DNA from: Rhodospirillales bacterium | GTDB taxonomy: Bacteria > Pseudomonadota > Alphaproteobacteria > Acetobacterales > Acetobacteraceae | Assembly (NCBI GenBank): GCA_028869995.1 | Contig: JAGWQN010000007.1 | Location: forward strand, 1-41,391 | Reading direction: 5' to 3' | Length of the DNA stretch: 41,391 nucleotides | In this document: positions 8,761 to 16,622 of the stretch, in pieces | Numbering within the stretch: the stretch's first letter is position 1 | How the letters are laid out: every line of letters begins with the position of its first letter | Program-made: the position numbers and the translations under genes | Notes under the pieces: model-generated | What the model saw: only the letters and a program-made list of their open reading frames with translations | Told to the model about the DNA's origin: nothing | Database searches by the model: none

Positions 8761-9531
8761 ATGATGCTGGCCGAATTCGCAACGGCGATCGCCCAAGGAA
8801 ACATCAGGGTGATCGATCTGACACAGACCCTCTCACCTGATTTTCCCACGATTCAGTTGCCGCCGGAGTTTGGTCAATGCGCGCCATTCCGGCTGCAGGA
8901 AGTGTCGCGCTACGACACGCGGGGCCCCGCCTGGTACTGGAATAATTTTTCCTGCGGTGAGCACACCGGAACGCATTTCGACGCCCCGGTTCACTGGGTC
9001 TCGGGCAAGGATCTGCCCAACAACACGACCGATACGATCGATGCAAAGAATTTTATCGCTCCGGCGGTCGTTCTCGATTGCAGCAAGGAATCGGCGGCGA
9101 ATGCCGACTTCACGCTGACCACGGCGTTCATCCGGGAATGGGAGCAACGGCACGGTCGGATCCCCGCCAAGACCTGGGTCTTGCTGCGCACCGACTGGTC
9201 CAAGAAGAAAGGCAGCGGCTACGCCAACGTGAAGGCCGATGGTGCGCACACACCCGGCCCGGACCCGCAGGCAGTCGAGTTTCTTGTCAAGGAGCGCGAC
9301 GTTCTCGGGTTTGGAACCGAGACGATCGGCACAGATGCGGGCCAGGCACCGCATTTCACCCCGCCCTTCCCGGCGCATTTCTTCATGCACGGTGCGGGGC
9401 GCTATGGGCTGCAGTGCCTGACCAACCTCGACCAGCTGCCGCCCACGGGGGCGCTGATCATCGCACCGCCTCTCAAAATCATCGGCGGCTCAGGCAGTCC
9501 GCTGCGCGTGCTGGCGCTGGTGGCCGGCTGA
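8761..9531 (+). CDS. cyclase-family amidohydrolase, probable isatin hydrolase
   Basis: A 256-residue metal-dependent hydrolase of the cyclase/kynurenine-formamidase superfamily. The metal-binding motif HTGTHFDAP is at residues 68-76 (His68, His72, Asp74). It is longer than KynB (about 210 residues) and matches what I remember of bacterial isatin hydrolases: the aromatic stretch GPAWYWNNFSCGEHTGTH, HWVSGKDLPNN, LRTDWSKK, GFGTETIGTDAGQA and FMHGAGRYGLQCLTNLDQLP. Isatin hydrolase opens the lactam of isatin to isatinate (2-aminophenylglyoxylate). AAGGAA precedes the tandem ATGs at 8761/8764. It lies between the iorAB genes and the aminobenzoyl-CoA monooxygenase, which supports an isatin role. A general arylformamidase role cannot be excluded. 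Confidence 0.82.
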   Translation: MMLAEFATAIAQGNIRVIDLTQTLSPDFPTIQLPPEFGQCAPFRLQEVSRYDTRGPAWYWNNFSCGEHTGTHFDAPVHWVSGKDLPNNTTDTIDAKNFIAPAVVLDCSKESAANADFTLTTAFIREWEQRHGRIPAKTWVLLRTDWSKKKGSGYANVKADGAHTPGPDPQAVEFLVKERDVLGFGTETIGTDAGQAPHFTPPFPAHFFMHGAGRYGLQCLTNLDQLPPTGALIIAPPLKIIGGSGSPLRVLALVAG

Positions 9532-9544
9532 ACCTGTCGAGCGC

Positions 9545-9576
9545 GAGCGGCGCGCCACGGAGGCGGCGCGCCGCTC
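9545..9576. terminator. bidirectional hairpin terminator candidate
   Basis: A perfect 12-bp inverted repeat, GAGCGGCGCGCC / GGCGCGCCGCTC, with an 8-base loop, lies in the 93-base gap between the convergent cyclase gene and the RidA gene. There is no clear T-run on either side. Confidence 0.5.
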
Positions 9577-9624
9577 TACGCCTTGCCGGCGGGAGCCGCA
9601 TCACGGTCTAAGCAGGCCACCGCA

Positions 9625-10026
9625 TCAGGGGATGATCGCGATCGCCTCGATCTCGACCAGCGCCCGCTTCTCCACCAGCGCCGCGACGCCGATCACCGAC
9701 ATGGCAGGGAAATGCCTGCCCATGACGCGTCGCCAGGCGTCACCGAGCTCCTTGCCTGCGCCGCGATAGGCCTCGATGTCGGTCACGAACCACGTCAGCC
9801 GGGCGAGATGGCTGGGATTGCCACCCGCCTCGGCCAGGACCGTCAGGATGTTGCACAGCGCCTGCTCGATCTGCGCAACCAGACCGGTGGCAAAATGGCC
9901 GCTCTCGTCCCACCCGACCTGCCCCGCAAGAACGACCAGTCGGCCCGTCCCCGCGACACCATTGGCGTAGCCCGCCGGCCGCGGCCAATGCTGCGGCTGC
10001 AGGATGCTGAGCGCGCCATCAGCCAT
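9625..10026 (-). CDS. RidA/YjgF-family protein lacking the canonical Arg
   Basis: A 133-residue protein of the RidA (YjgF/YER057c/UK114) fold. RidA proteins are trimers; the archetypes hydrolyse reactive enamines/imines to ketones and ammonia. Family marks are LVVLAGQVGWDESGHF, QALCNILTVLAEAGG and the C-terminal VEIEAIAI. The catalytic Arg of archetypal RidA (FPARS) is Met here (FPAMS), so it belongs to a divergent subgroup; related 2-aminomuconate deaminases show that the fold can act in aromatic catabolism. The ATG at 10026 was preferred over 10044 because AAGGAAG sits just upstream; it overlaps the MarR stop by 8 bases. It could release ammonia from the enamine-CoA made by the neighbouring monooxygenase/reductase, but this is inference. 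Confidence 0.88.
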   Translation of the reverse strand: MADGALSILQPQHWPRPAGYANGVAGTGRLVVLAGQVGWDESGHFATGLVAQIEQALCNILTVLAEAGGNPSHLARLTWFVTDIEAYRGAGKELGDAWRRVMGRHFPAMSVIGVAALVEKRALVEIEAIAIIP

Positions 10027-10519
10027 GCGCGACTTCCTTGACATGAGATTTCAGGCCCCCGAGCAGGCGCATGAGCTGCGAGACATCCGCCGGCGCGAGC
10101 CCGGCGCACAGTTCGGCAATCCATTCCGCATGCGCCAGGGCCATGGTGGCGAACATCTGCCGCCCGATCGGCGTGAGGGCCACGACCACGGCACGCCGAT
10201 CCGCCGGATGGGGATGCCGCTCGAGATGGCCCGTCTCGAGGAGACGCTCCACCAGCCCCGTGACATTACCGTTGGAAACCATCATGCGGCGGGAAAGCTC
10301 CCCCAGGGTCATCCCCGCCGGCGCCTTTTCCAACTGCGCCATGAGGTCGAAGCGCGGCAGGGTGACGCCAAAATGACGACGCAGGCGACTGCGGATCTCG
10401 CTTTCGATGAGGTTCGTGCATGTCAGCAGTCGCAGCCAGAGGCGCAGTTCGGTGCGGTGGTCGGCGGGGTGCTCGTGCGCGCGGGTTTCCGCGTCGAGCA
10501 GAACGGGCGCTTCGGTCAC
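10019..10519 (-). CDS. MarR-family transcriptional regulator
   Basis: A 166-residue winged-helix repressor of the MarR family. The recognition region reads LGELSRRMMVSNGNVTGLVERL, followed by the wing HPHPADRRAVVVALTPIG with the conserved D-x-R. N- and C-terminal helices would form the dimer interface. The start is a GTG at 10519 overlapping the SDR stop (GTGA), so the long open frame upstream is shadow. It is the middle gene of the SDR-MarR-RidA operon and lies between the two divergent promoter regions that share a 15-base word. I infer that it binds those sites, controls its own operon, and responds to a pathway intermediate, as many aromatic-catabolism MarR proteins respond to aryl-CoAs or auxin-like acids. 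Confidence 0.92.
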   Translation of the reverse strand: MTEAPVLLDAETRAHEHPADHRTELRLWLRLLTCTNLIESEIRSRLRRHFGVTLPRFDLMAQLEKAPAGMTLGELSRRMMVSNGNVTGLVERLLETGHLERHPHPADRRAVVVALTPIGRQMFATMALAHAEWIAELCAGLAPADVSQLMRLLGGLKSHVKEVAHG

Positions 10520-11265
10520 TGAACCTCTCCGCCCGCGACGGGCAACGAAACGCCGGTGACAGCGTCCGAGCCTGGACCACAGAAATAAAGCACGGCGGCG
10601 GCGACCTCCTCTGGCTGGACCAGGCGACCCTGGGGGCTCGCGCGGGTGAACTCCGCGCGGATGGACTCGGTACTGCGCGCGCCGCGCGCAGCGATACGGG
10701 CGATGCTCGTCTCGATCAGTGCCGTCTGCGTATAGCCTGGGCAAACGGCGTTCACCGTCACCCCGCTCGCGGCAATCTCGCGTGCCAGCGCGCGTGTGAG
10801 CCCGATGGCGCCATGCTTGGCGGCCGCATAGGCGCTGACATAGGGATAGCCGGTCAGTCCGGCCGTCGAGGCAATGGTGACGACACGTCCCCAGCGGCGG
10901 GCCAGCATGCCCGGCAACACGGCTTGGGTCGCCACAAAAACGCCCGTCAGGTTCACAGCAAGCATCCGCGCCCAGAGCTCGCTCGTGGTTCGCACAAAGG
11001 GCGCGCTCTCTGCGGCCCCGGCGTTGTTGACCAGGATGTCCACCGGCGCCAGCTCGGCCATGGCCGATGGCAGCGCCGTTGCGTCGGTGACGTCGGCGAC
11101 GACATAGGCGGCCGCCGTCCCCGCCGCGACGACGGCCTCGAGCGTCTCGGCATGGCGGCCGAGCACCGTCACGCGCGCGCCCGCCGTGGTCAGTGCGCGT
11201 GCAACCGCGGCACCGATCCCCTGACCGCCGCCCGTGACCAGCGCATGTCGTCCGCCGAGCGTCAC
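10516..11265 (-). CDS. SDR-family oxidoreductase
   Basis: A 249-residue classical short-chain dehydrogenase/reductase. It has the nucleotide-binding TGGGQGIG (11-18), NNAG (80-83), and catalytic Ser133, Tyr146 and Lys150 (YAAAK). Asp58 in the VADVTD stretch is the usual adenine-contact residue. The start is a GTG at 11265 with a strong AAAGGAGG Shine-Dalgarno. It is first in the minus-strand operon and is divergent from the aminobenzoyl-CoA monooxygenase gene. In that setting it may be the hydroxyacyl-CoA or alicyclic-alcohol dehydrogenase needed for beta-oxidation-like steps after ring dearomatisation. The substrate is not readable from sequence. Confidence 0.9.
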   Translation of the reverse strand: MTLGGRHALVTGGGQGIGAAVARALTTAGARVTVLGRHAETLEAVVAAGTAAAYVVADVTDATALPSAMAELAPVDILVNNAGAAESAPFVRTTSELWARMLAVNLTGVFVATQAVLPGMLARRWGRVVTIASTAGLTGYPYVSAYAAAKHGAIGLTRALAREIAASGVTVNAVCPGYTQTALIETSIARIAARGARSTESIRAEFTRASPQGRLVQPEEVAAAVLYFCGPGSDAVTGVSLPVAGGEVQ

Positions 11266-11310
11266 CGCCCCTCCTTTGCGCCACCTTGGCGCCGAGGTCG
11301 CATCCCATCA

Positions 11311-11339
11311 TTGCCGATCCATTCTTTCAAGTATAAAAT
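11311..11339 (+). promoter_or_regulatory. predicted sigma70-like promoter of the aminobenzoyl-CoA monooxygenase gene
   Basis: TTGCCG (11311-11316) and TAAAAT (11334-11339) are separated by 17 bases and point towards the ATG at 11366. The shared operator word fills most of the spacer and reaches into the -10. Confidence 0.5.
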
Positions 11340-11345
11340 ACTTTC
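11323..11345. promoter_or_regulatory. candidate MarR-type operator, site 2
   Basis: TCTTTCAAGTATAAA at 11323-11337 is the exact reverse complement of site 1. It runs into a perfect inverted repeat AAGTAT-AAA-ATACTT at 11329-11343. The site overlaps the predicted promoter of the monooxygenase gene, and a TTGAAA -35-like hexamer on the minus strand faces the SDR-MarR-RidA operon. One bound dimer could therefore repress both directions. Confidence 0.62.
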
Positions 11346-11365
11346 GCTGCAACGGAGAGATGGCA

Positions 11366-13720
11366 ATGCGCATCGAGGTCATCGGCGGCGGCCCGGCCGG
11401 GCTCTACTTCGCCATCCTGATGAAGAAGGAACGCCCGGATGTCGAGATCCGGGTGCACGAGCGCAACCGGCCTGACGACACGTTCGGCTTCGGGGTCGTC
11501 TTCTCCGACGCGACACTTGAGATTTTCGAGCGCCAGGATGCGACGAGCGCCAAGGCGATCACGGACCATTTCGCCTATTGGGACGATATCGAAATAAACT
11601 TCAAAGGCAATCGCTATCGCGTCGGAGGCAACGGATTTTGCGGCTGCTCGCGCCGGACACTGCTGCTGCTCCTGCAGGAACGGGCGCGGGATCTCGGCGT
11701 CGAACTCAGCTTCGCCGATGACGTGCGGTCGCTCGAGCAGGTGCGGGGCGCCGACCTGATCATCGGCTCCGACGGCATCAACTCCCTGGTGCGGCAGGGG
11801 AATCCCACGCATTTTGGCACCAAGGTGGATTTGCGTCCGAACCGGTTCGCCTGGATGGGCTCCACCAAGCCGCTCGATGCCTTCACTTTCTGCTTTCGCG
11901 AAAACAGGCACGGCATCTTCATCGCGCACGCCTATCAATACGAGCCCGGTGCCTCCACCTGGGTGCTCGAGACCGATCCCGAGACGTTCGAGCGCGCCGG
12001 CCTGGGTGCCATGGACGAAGCGCAGTCGGCGCGTTACCTCGAACAGGTCTTCGCGGAGGATCTCGACGGACATCCTTTGTTGACCAACCGCTCGATGTGG
12101 CGACAGTTCCCGACGATCCGCAACGCCCGCAGCACGATGATCCGCGATATCGACGGCTGCACCGACAATGTTGTGCTCCTCGGCGACGCCAAGTCCACGG
12201 CACATTTCTCGATCGGGTCCGGCACCAAGCTTGCCATGGAGGACGCGATCGCGCTGGCCGATTCGCTGCGCGCGCATGGCGATATCACAAAAGGCCTCCA
12301 GGCTTTCGAGCGCGATCGGCGCGACGACGTGGAGCGGATACAACACGCCGCAGAGGTGTCGCTGGTCTGGTTCGAGCAGGTCCGGCGCTTCTGGAACATG
12401 GAGCCCCTGCGCTTCGCGTTCGGTCTGATGACCCGTTCGAAGTCGATCACCTATGACAACCTGCGGCTGCGCGCTGCCCCGTTCGCGGACGCGATCGATC
12501 AACTGATCGCGCAGGAGACTGCGGCGAAGGGCTTCCGCGATGCCAAACCGGTCGCGCCGATGTTCCAGCCGATGGCACTGCGGGATATGGTGGTCGCCAA
12601 CCGCGTCGTCGTCTCGCCGATGTGCATGTATTCCGCGGTCGATGGCGTGCCGGGCGACTGGCACCTGGTGCATTACGGGGCGCGGGCCCTCGGCGGAGCC
12701 GGCCTGATGTTCACCGAGATGACCTGCGTCGCGCCGGACGCGCGGATCACCCCTGGCTGCACCGGCCTGTGGAATGACGCACAGGCAGCGGCGTGGACAC
12801 GCATCGTTGGGTTTGTCCATGCAAACGGCAACACCAAGATGGCTCTGCAGCTTGGCCACGCGGGTCGCAAGGGCGCGACGAGGCTGATGTGGGAGGGAAT
12901 GGACCGGCCGCTGGCGGAAGGAGCCTGGCCGGTCATGGCGCCATCGCCCCTTCCCTATTACCCCGAAAGCCAGGTACCGCACGCCATGACACGCAAAGAC
13001 ATGGAGCGGGTGCGGGAACAATTCGTCGCTGCGGCGAGGCGGGGCATTCGTTGTGGCTTCGACATGCTGGAACTGCACGCAGCGCACGGTTATCTGCTCG
13101 CGAGCTTCATCTCTCCGCTCACCAATCGCCGCACCGACGACTACGGTGGCTCGCTCGGCAATCGGCTCCGCTTTCCGCTCGAGATCTTTACAGCTCTACG
13201 CGCCGTGTGGCCGCGGGAAAAGCCGATGGCGGTCCGCATATCCGCCACGGACTGGCAGGAGGGCGGGATCACCGAGGCGGAATCCGTCGAGGTGGCACGC
13301 GCCTTCGCAGAGGCGGGATGCGATCTCGTGGATGTCTCCACAGGACAGACGACACCCGATGCCGCCCCGATCTATGGGCGGATGTTCCAGGTCCCCTTTG
13401 CCGACGCGATCCGCAACGATACCCGGATCGCGACGATGTGCGTGGGCAGCATCACGACGGCGGACCAGGTCAACACGATCCTCGCCGCCGGTCGTGCGGA
13501 CCTCGTCGCCCTGGGACGACCGCACCTCACCGATCCGCATTTCACGTTGCGCGCGGCCGCCGCTTACGGCGTGGAACTGGACGGCGGCCCCCGGCAATAT
13601 GCGCCGGGAGCGGCACAACTCTATCGCCTCGCGGAACAGACGCAGGCGGAACTCGTCGAGCTGCGGCGGAAAGCGAAACCCAGATCGCATGGGCCGCAAC
13701 TGCTGAAGGCGGCGGAATAA
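11366..13720 (+). CDS. fused FAD monooxygenase / Old Yellow Enzyme, 2-aminobenzoyl-CoA monooxygenase/reductase type
   Basis: This 784-residue protein fuses two flavoenzymes. Residues 1 to about 390 are an FAD aromatic hydroxylase: [10 protein letters not shown] near the N-terminus, [10 protein letters not shown], and [24 protein letters not shown]. Residues from about 398 are an FMN-dependent Old Yellow Enzyme barrel: [55 protein letters not shown] and ALGRPHL. This architecture is that of 2-aminobenzoyl-CoA monooxygenase/reductase, which hydroxylates and then dearomatises 2-aminobenzoyl-CoA; databases also use the name salicylyl-CoA 5-hydroxylase/oxidoreductase. The ATG at 11366 was chosen over 11360 because GGAGAG then has normal spacing. 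No aryl-CoA ligase is nearby, so the CoA thioester probably comes from IorAB. Confidence 0.9.
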   Translation: MRIEVIGGGPAGLYFAILMKKERPDVEIRVHERNRPDDTFGFGVVFSDATLEIFERQDATSAKAITDHFAYWDDIEINFKGNRYRVGGNGFCGCSRRTLLLLLQERARDLGVELSFADDVRSLEQVRGADLIIGSDGINSLVRQGNPTHFGTKVDLRPNRFAWMGSTKPLDAFTFCFRENRHGIFIAHAYQYEPGASTWVLETDPETFERAGLGAMDEAQSARYLEQVFAEDLDGHPLLTNRSMWRQFPTIRNARSTMIRDIDGCTDNVVLLGDAKSTAHFSIGSGTKLAMEDAIALADSLRAHGDITKGLQAFERDRRDDVERIQHAAEVSLVWFEQVRRFWNMEPLRFAFGLMTRSKSITYDNLRLRAAPFADAIDQLIAQETAAKGFRDAKPVAPMFQPMALRDMVVANRVVVSPMCMYSAVDGVPGDWHLVHYGARALGGAGLMFTEMTCVAPDARITPGCTGLWNDAQAAAWTRIVGFVHANGNTKMALQLGHAGRKGATRLMWEGMDRPLAEGAWPVMAPSPLPYYPESQVPHAMTRKDMERVREQFVAAARRGIRCGFDMLELHAAHGYLLASFISPLTNRRTDDYGGSLGNRLRFPLEIFTALRAVWPREKPMAVRISATDWQEGGITEAESVEVARAFAEAGCDLVDVSTGQTTPDAAPIYGRMFQVPFADAIRNDTRIATMCVGSITTADQVNTILAAGRADLVALGRPHLTDPHFTLRAAAAYGVELDGGPRQYAPGAAQLYRLAEQTQAELVELRRKAKPRSHGPQLLKAAE

Positions 13721-13942
13721 AAGGCGTCCCGCTCACGCGCCGACCGAAGCCAAGACGCGCCAACGGCCGATCCGCCGCCTCCCGAAGCGTGGCCGGTGCC
13801 CTCTCACCGCCCCACCATCGTCGGCACTGCGAGCCGTGCGGGCAGAGCGGGTCCTGAGACCGGAAAAGGTGCGAAGGCAGCGGCGCCTACCCTGGACAGC
13901 CGTCGTCGGCGAGGCCAGATGTGGCGCGCCAGAACGGAGACA
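13721..13942. other. 222-base intergenic stretch, no gene seen
   Basis: It lies between the monooxygenase and flavin reductase genes on the same strand. I see no supported coding frame, no clear hairpin terminator and no copy of the shared operator word. The downstream genes may be read from the upstream promoter or from an unrecognised one. Confidence 0.4.
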
Positions 13943-14587
13943 ATGATGCTGTTCGACTTCGAAGAGCTGCCCGCGGCGCAGCGCTACAAGCTCCTCGTTT
14001 CCACCGTCGTGCCGCGGCCGATTGCCTGGGTCGTCTCGATGGATGAAGCGGGACGGCTGAACGCGGCTCCCTTCTCCTTCTTTAACGCGTTCGGGGAGGA
14101 TCCGCCGATCGTCATCATCGGCATCGGCGGACGCAGGCCCGGAGATGCGAAAGACACAGGCAACAACATCCGCTCAACCCGTGAGTTCGTCGTCAACCTC
14201 GTCTCCTACGACAACGCACGACAAATGGTGCAGACGGCGATCGAGTTTGACCATGGCATCGACGAGCTTGCCGAGGCCGGGCTCACGGTCACGCCGAGCA
14301 CGAAGGTGGCGCCTCCGCGCATCGCCGAGAGTCCGGTTGCGATCGAATGCGAGCGCATGACGACGATGGAGCTCGGCGTCAATCGTGCACTGATCATTGG
14401 CCGCGTGCTCGCCATGCATGTCCGCGACGATTGTGTCCTGGATGCGCAACGCAACTACATCGATACGCCGAAGCTGGACCTCATCGGCCGCATGCATGGC
14501 GGCGGCTGGTATGCCCGGCTCTCCGATCGTTTCGAGATCCCTCGCATTCGGGTCGAAGACTGGCAGCGAAAGACGCCTCCGGAATAA
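13943..14587 (+). CDS. flavin reductase family protein (DIM6/NTAB type)
   Basis: A 214-residue flavin reductase-like split-barrel protein. Typical features are LLVSTVVPRPIAWVVSMDEAGRLNAAPFSFFNAF near the N-terminus, the nucleotide/flavin-binding region NNIRSTREFVVNLV and a C-terminal LIGRMHGGGWYARL segment. Family members bind FMN and often supply reduced flavin to monooxygenases. The start lies at tandem ATGs 13943/13946 behind AACGGAGA; the second has better Shine-Dalgarno spacing. The MFS transporter gene begins 13 bases after its stop. The neighbouring monooxygenase is a fused single-component enzyme that should not need it, so its partner may be the LLM oxidoreductase at the window start or an enzyme elsewhere. 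Confidence 0.88.
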   Translation: MMLFDFEELPAAQRYKLLVSTVVPRPIAWVVSMDEAGRLNAAPFSFFNAFGEDPPIVIIGIGGRRPGDAKDTGNNIRSTREFVVNLVSYDNARQMVQTAIEFDHGIDELAEAGLTVTPSTKVAPPRIAESPVAIECERMTTMELGVNRALIIGRVLAMHVRDDCVLDAQRNYIDTPKLDLIGRMHGGGWYARLSDRFEIPRIRVEDWQRKTPPE

Positions 14588-14600
14588 CGGCCTCCGCGCC

Positions 14601-15842
14601 ATGAATCTGCCACTGATCCGCGCGCTGCGAGAACGGCCGATCGCCTTGCTGTGGGCAGGTCTTGCGACGTCGGCGATCGGCGACCAGTTGTTCGCAGTCG
14701 TTCTGGGCTGGGTGGGAACTGGTCTGTTCGGGGGCAATGCCGGCTATCTTGGCGCCCTGCAGGGGACGGTGGTGCTGTCCGTCGCTTTGTTATCCGGACC
14801 GTTCGCGGATCGCCTCGCGCCCCGTCGGGCGATGATCACGGCGGACCTCGTGCGTGCGGCGATGCTGGTGGTCGTCGTCGTGCTGTGGCAACGGGCAGGC
14901 CAGCCCAGCGCCACGATGCTGGTTGCCGCCATCGCCGTGCTCGGTGCCGCCTACGCTTTCTTCCGACCGGCATTGCAGGCGTCGCTGCCCTCTCTCGCGT
15001 CGAGCACCGCCGCCTTGCCTGCGGTCAACGCCCTTCTCGACACCACCGAACGAATCGCGCGCCTGCTCGGCCCGGGTCTCATCGGTCTGTTGGCAAGCTG
15101 GATCCCCCTGGTGCATTTCCTGACCCTGGACGCGGCGAGCTTTCTGGCCAGCTCGGCGGCGGTGATTGGGACGATGCGGTATCGGAAGGTGCCGCATCTG
15201 GCTCCACCCCGGATGCCACTCAAGTCCGAGCTGGGGCACGGCTTTCGGGCGATGCTTCGCATTCCGGTTTTCCGGAAGCTGCTGTTCACGGCCGGACTCA
15301 TCAACGGTGTCTGGTACGGGGTCTACTTCGTTGCGATCCCCCTCCTTCTGCGCCATGACAAGGCTCCGCTCTCCGCTTACGCAACCGTGATTTCCGCCTA
15401 CGGCGCGGCAAATCTCGCCGCAACGTTGCTCATCGGCTCCCGTCCCCTCTCAGCGCGCCCCGCCGCCATGATCTTCGGAGGCAACATCGTTCTCGGTGGA
15501 TTCATGGCGCTGATCGGGTTCGCCGGCATGCTGCCTGTCGCCATGCATGCCTGGCTCATTCCGCTGCTGGCGGCGTGCTCATCGATCGGCGGGCCGATGC
15601 AGGACATCACGTTCGCGACGATGCGCCAGATCGTGCTGGACCGCCACGAGCTGGCGGCCGCCGTGCGGGCCTATATGGTGATGAACAATCTCGGCATGTT
15701 GGTGATCCTGATGCTGGCTCCCCTGGCGTTCGCGACCATGGGCGTGCCCTGGGCGATCGCGGGAGCAAGTCTCCTGCTCGCCTTCGTCGCCACCCTGATG
15801 CTGTGGCGTTCACGGCCCTGGTTGATATCCTATCCCGCCTGA
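14601..15842 (+). CDS. MFS transporter (EntS/MFS_3-like exporter type)
   Basis: A 413-residue major facilitator with about 12 hydrophobic segments. The N-terminal LLWAGLATSAIGDQLFAVVL and the loop GPFADRLAPRRAMITADLVR are like the drug/siderophore-exporter branch (MFS_3, EntS-like). It starts 13 bases after the flavin reductase stop and is presumably co-transcribed with it. It ends 3 bases from the convergent aldolase gene, with no room for a terminator. In a catabolic locus it could export a toxic intermediate or import a substrate. The family suggests export, but the cargo is unknown. Confidence 0.88.
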   Translation: MNLPLIRALRERPIALLWAGLATSAIGDQLFAVVLGWVGTGLFGGNAGYLGALQGTVVLSVALLSGPFADRLAPRRAMITADLVRAAMLVVVVVLWQRAGQPSATMLVAAIAVLGAAYAFFRPALQASLPSLASSTAALPAVNALLDTTERIARLLGPGLIGLLASWIPLVHFLTLDAASFLASSAAVIGTMRYRKVPHLAPPRMPLKSELGHGFRAMLRIPVFRKLLFTAGLINGVWYGVYFVAIPLLLRHDKAPLSAYATVISAYGAANLAATLLIGSRPLSARPAAMIFGGNIVLGGFMALIGFAGMLPVAMHAWLIPLLAACSSIGGPMQDITFATMRQIVLDRHELAAAVRAYMVMNNLGMLVILMLAPLAFATMGVPWAIAGASLLLAFVATLMLWRSRPWLISYPA

Positions 15843-15845
15843 CGG

Positions 15846-16622
15846 CTACGCTCCGCGCAGCAACGCGGCGCGGGATGTCGCCGCGTTGAGAATCAGGCCC
15901 TGGTCGTGGCCGGCGATGATGAAGCGGCAGCCGGCGCGAATGTAGTCGCACGCCAGCGCCTCGTCGTAGATGCCGCCCAAACCAAGCGCCTTGCCATGCC
16001 GGACACAGGCCTGCGCCAGCGTATCGTAGGCCGAGCGCATCAGCGGGTGACCGAACTGTCCGGCGATCCCCATGCTGATGCTGAGATCCGAAGAGCCAAC
16101 AAGCAGCACATCGACGCCGGGTACGCTCGCGATGGCATCCGCATGGGCCAGGGCGGTCGTCGTTTCGATCATGACGGCCAGCAGCAGCTGCTCGTCCGCC
16201 TCCTCCATGGCTTGCGCCATGGCGGGCGGGCGCAATCCCCACACCGCGGCACCGCCGCCCCAGGAACGACCACCGCGGGGCGGAAAACGCAGCGCCGCAG
16301 CGATAGCGCCCGCCTGCTCGGGCGTGTCCACATGCGGGACGACAACACCCTGCGCACCCGTGTCGAGCGCCCGGGTGGCCTCGTCGATGGACCCCGAGCA
16401 GACCCGCACGACCGGCGTGACACCATAGGCCAGTGCCGCAATGCAGAGCTGCGCAGCATCGTCCTCGGTCAGGGCGCCATGCTCACGATCGATGAACAGC
16501 CAGTCGAGGCCAGCCGCCTTCGCGATCATCGGCACCGCCGCGCCGCGCAGGAGCGAGACACCAAGGCCGATGGCGCGTTCGCCAGCCAGCAGCTTTCGTT
16601 TCGTTTGGTTAATGGCGATCAT
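15846..16622 (-). CDS. HpcH/HpaI-family aldolase
   Basis: A 258-residue class II pyruvate-type aldolase of the HpcH/HpaI (2,4-dihydroxyhept-2-enedioate / 2-dehydro-3-deoxyglucarate aldolase) family, a TIM barrel using a divalent metal. Recognisable elements are FIDREHGALTEDD with the catalytic His, VVRV with the phosphate/carboxylate-binding Arg, GAQGVVVPHVDTPEQA, the metal ligand Glu in VMIETTTALAH and Asp in LVGSSDLSISMG. The ATG at 16622 overlaps the ligase stop (ATGA) and has GGGAGA upstream. Being coupled to a DNA-repair ligase is odd. It could equally be a leftover of the catabolic locus that ends next to it. The physiological substrate is unknown. Confidence 0.9.
   Translation of the reverse strand: MIAINQTKRKLLAGERAIGLGVSLLRGAAVPMIAKAAGLDWLFIDREHGALTEDDAAQLCIAALAYGVTPVVRVCSGSIDEATRALDTGAQGVVVPHVDTPEQAGAIAAALRFPPRGGRSWGGGAAVWGLRPPAMAQAMEEADEQLLLAVMIETTTALAHADAIASVPGVDVLLVGSSDLSISMGIAGQFGHPLMRSAYDTLAQACVRHGKALGLGGIYDEALACDYIRAGCRFIIAGHDQGLILNAATSRAALLRGA

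Noticed and set aside
10019-11311. Single 430-codon frame that could suggest an SDR-MarR fusion
   Set aside because: The first 260 codons are out of frame with the real SDR and have no SDR motifs; MarR starts at the GTG overlapping the SDR stop.
13796-13942. Extended N-terminus of the flavin reductase frame
   Set aside because: No Shine-Dalgarno and no family likeness before the tandem ATGs at 13943/13946.
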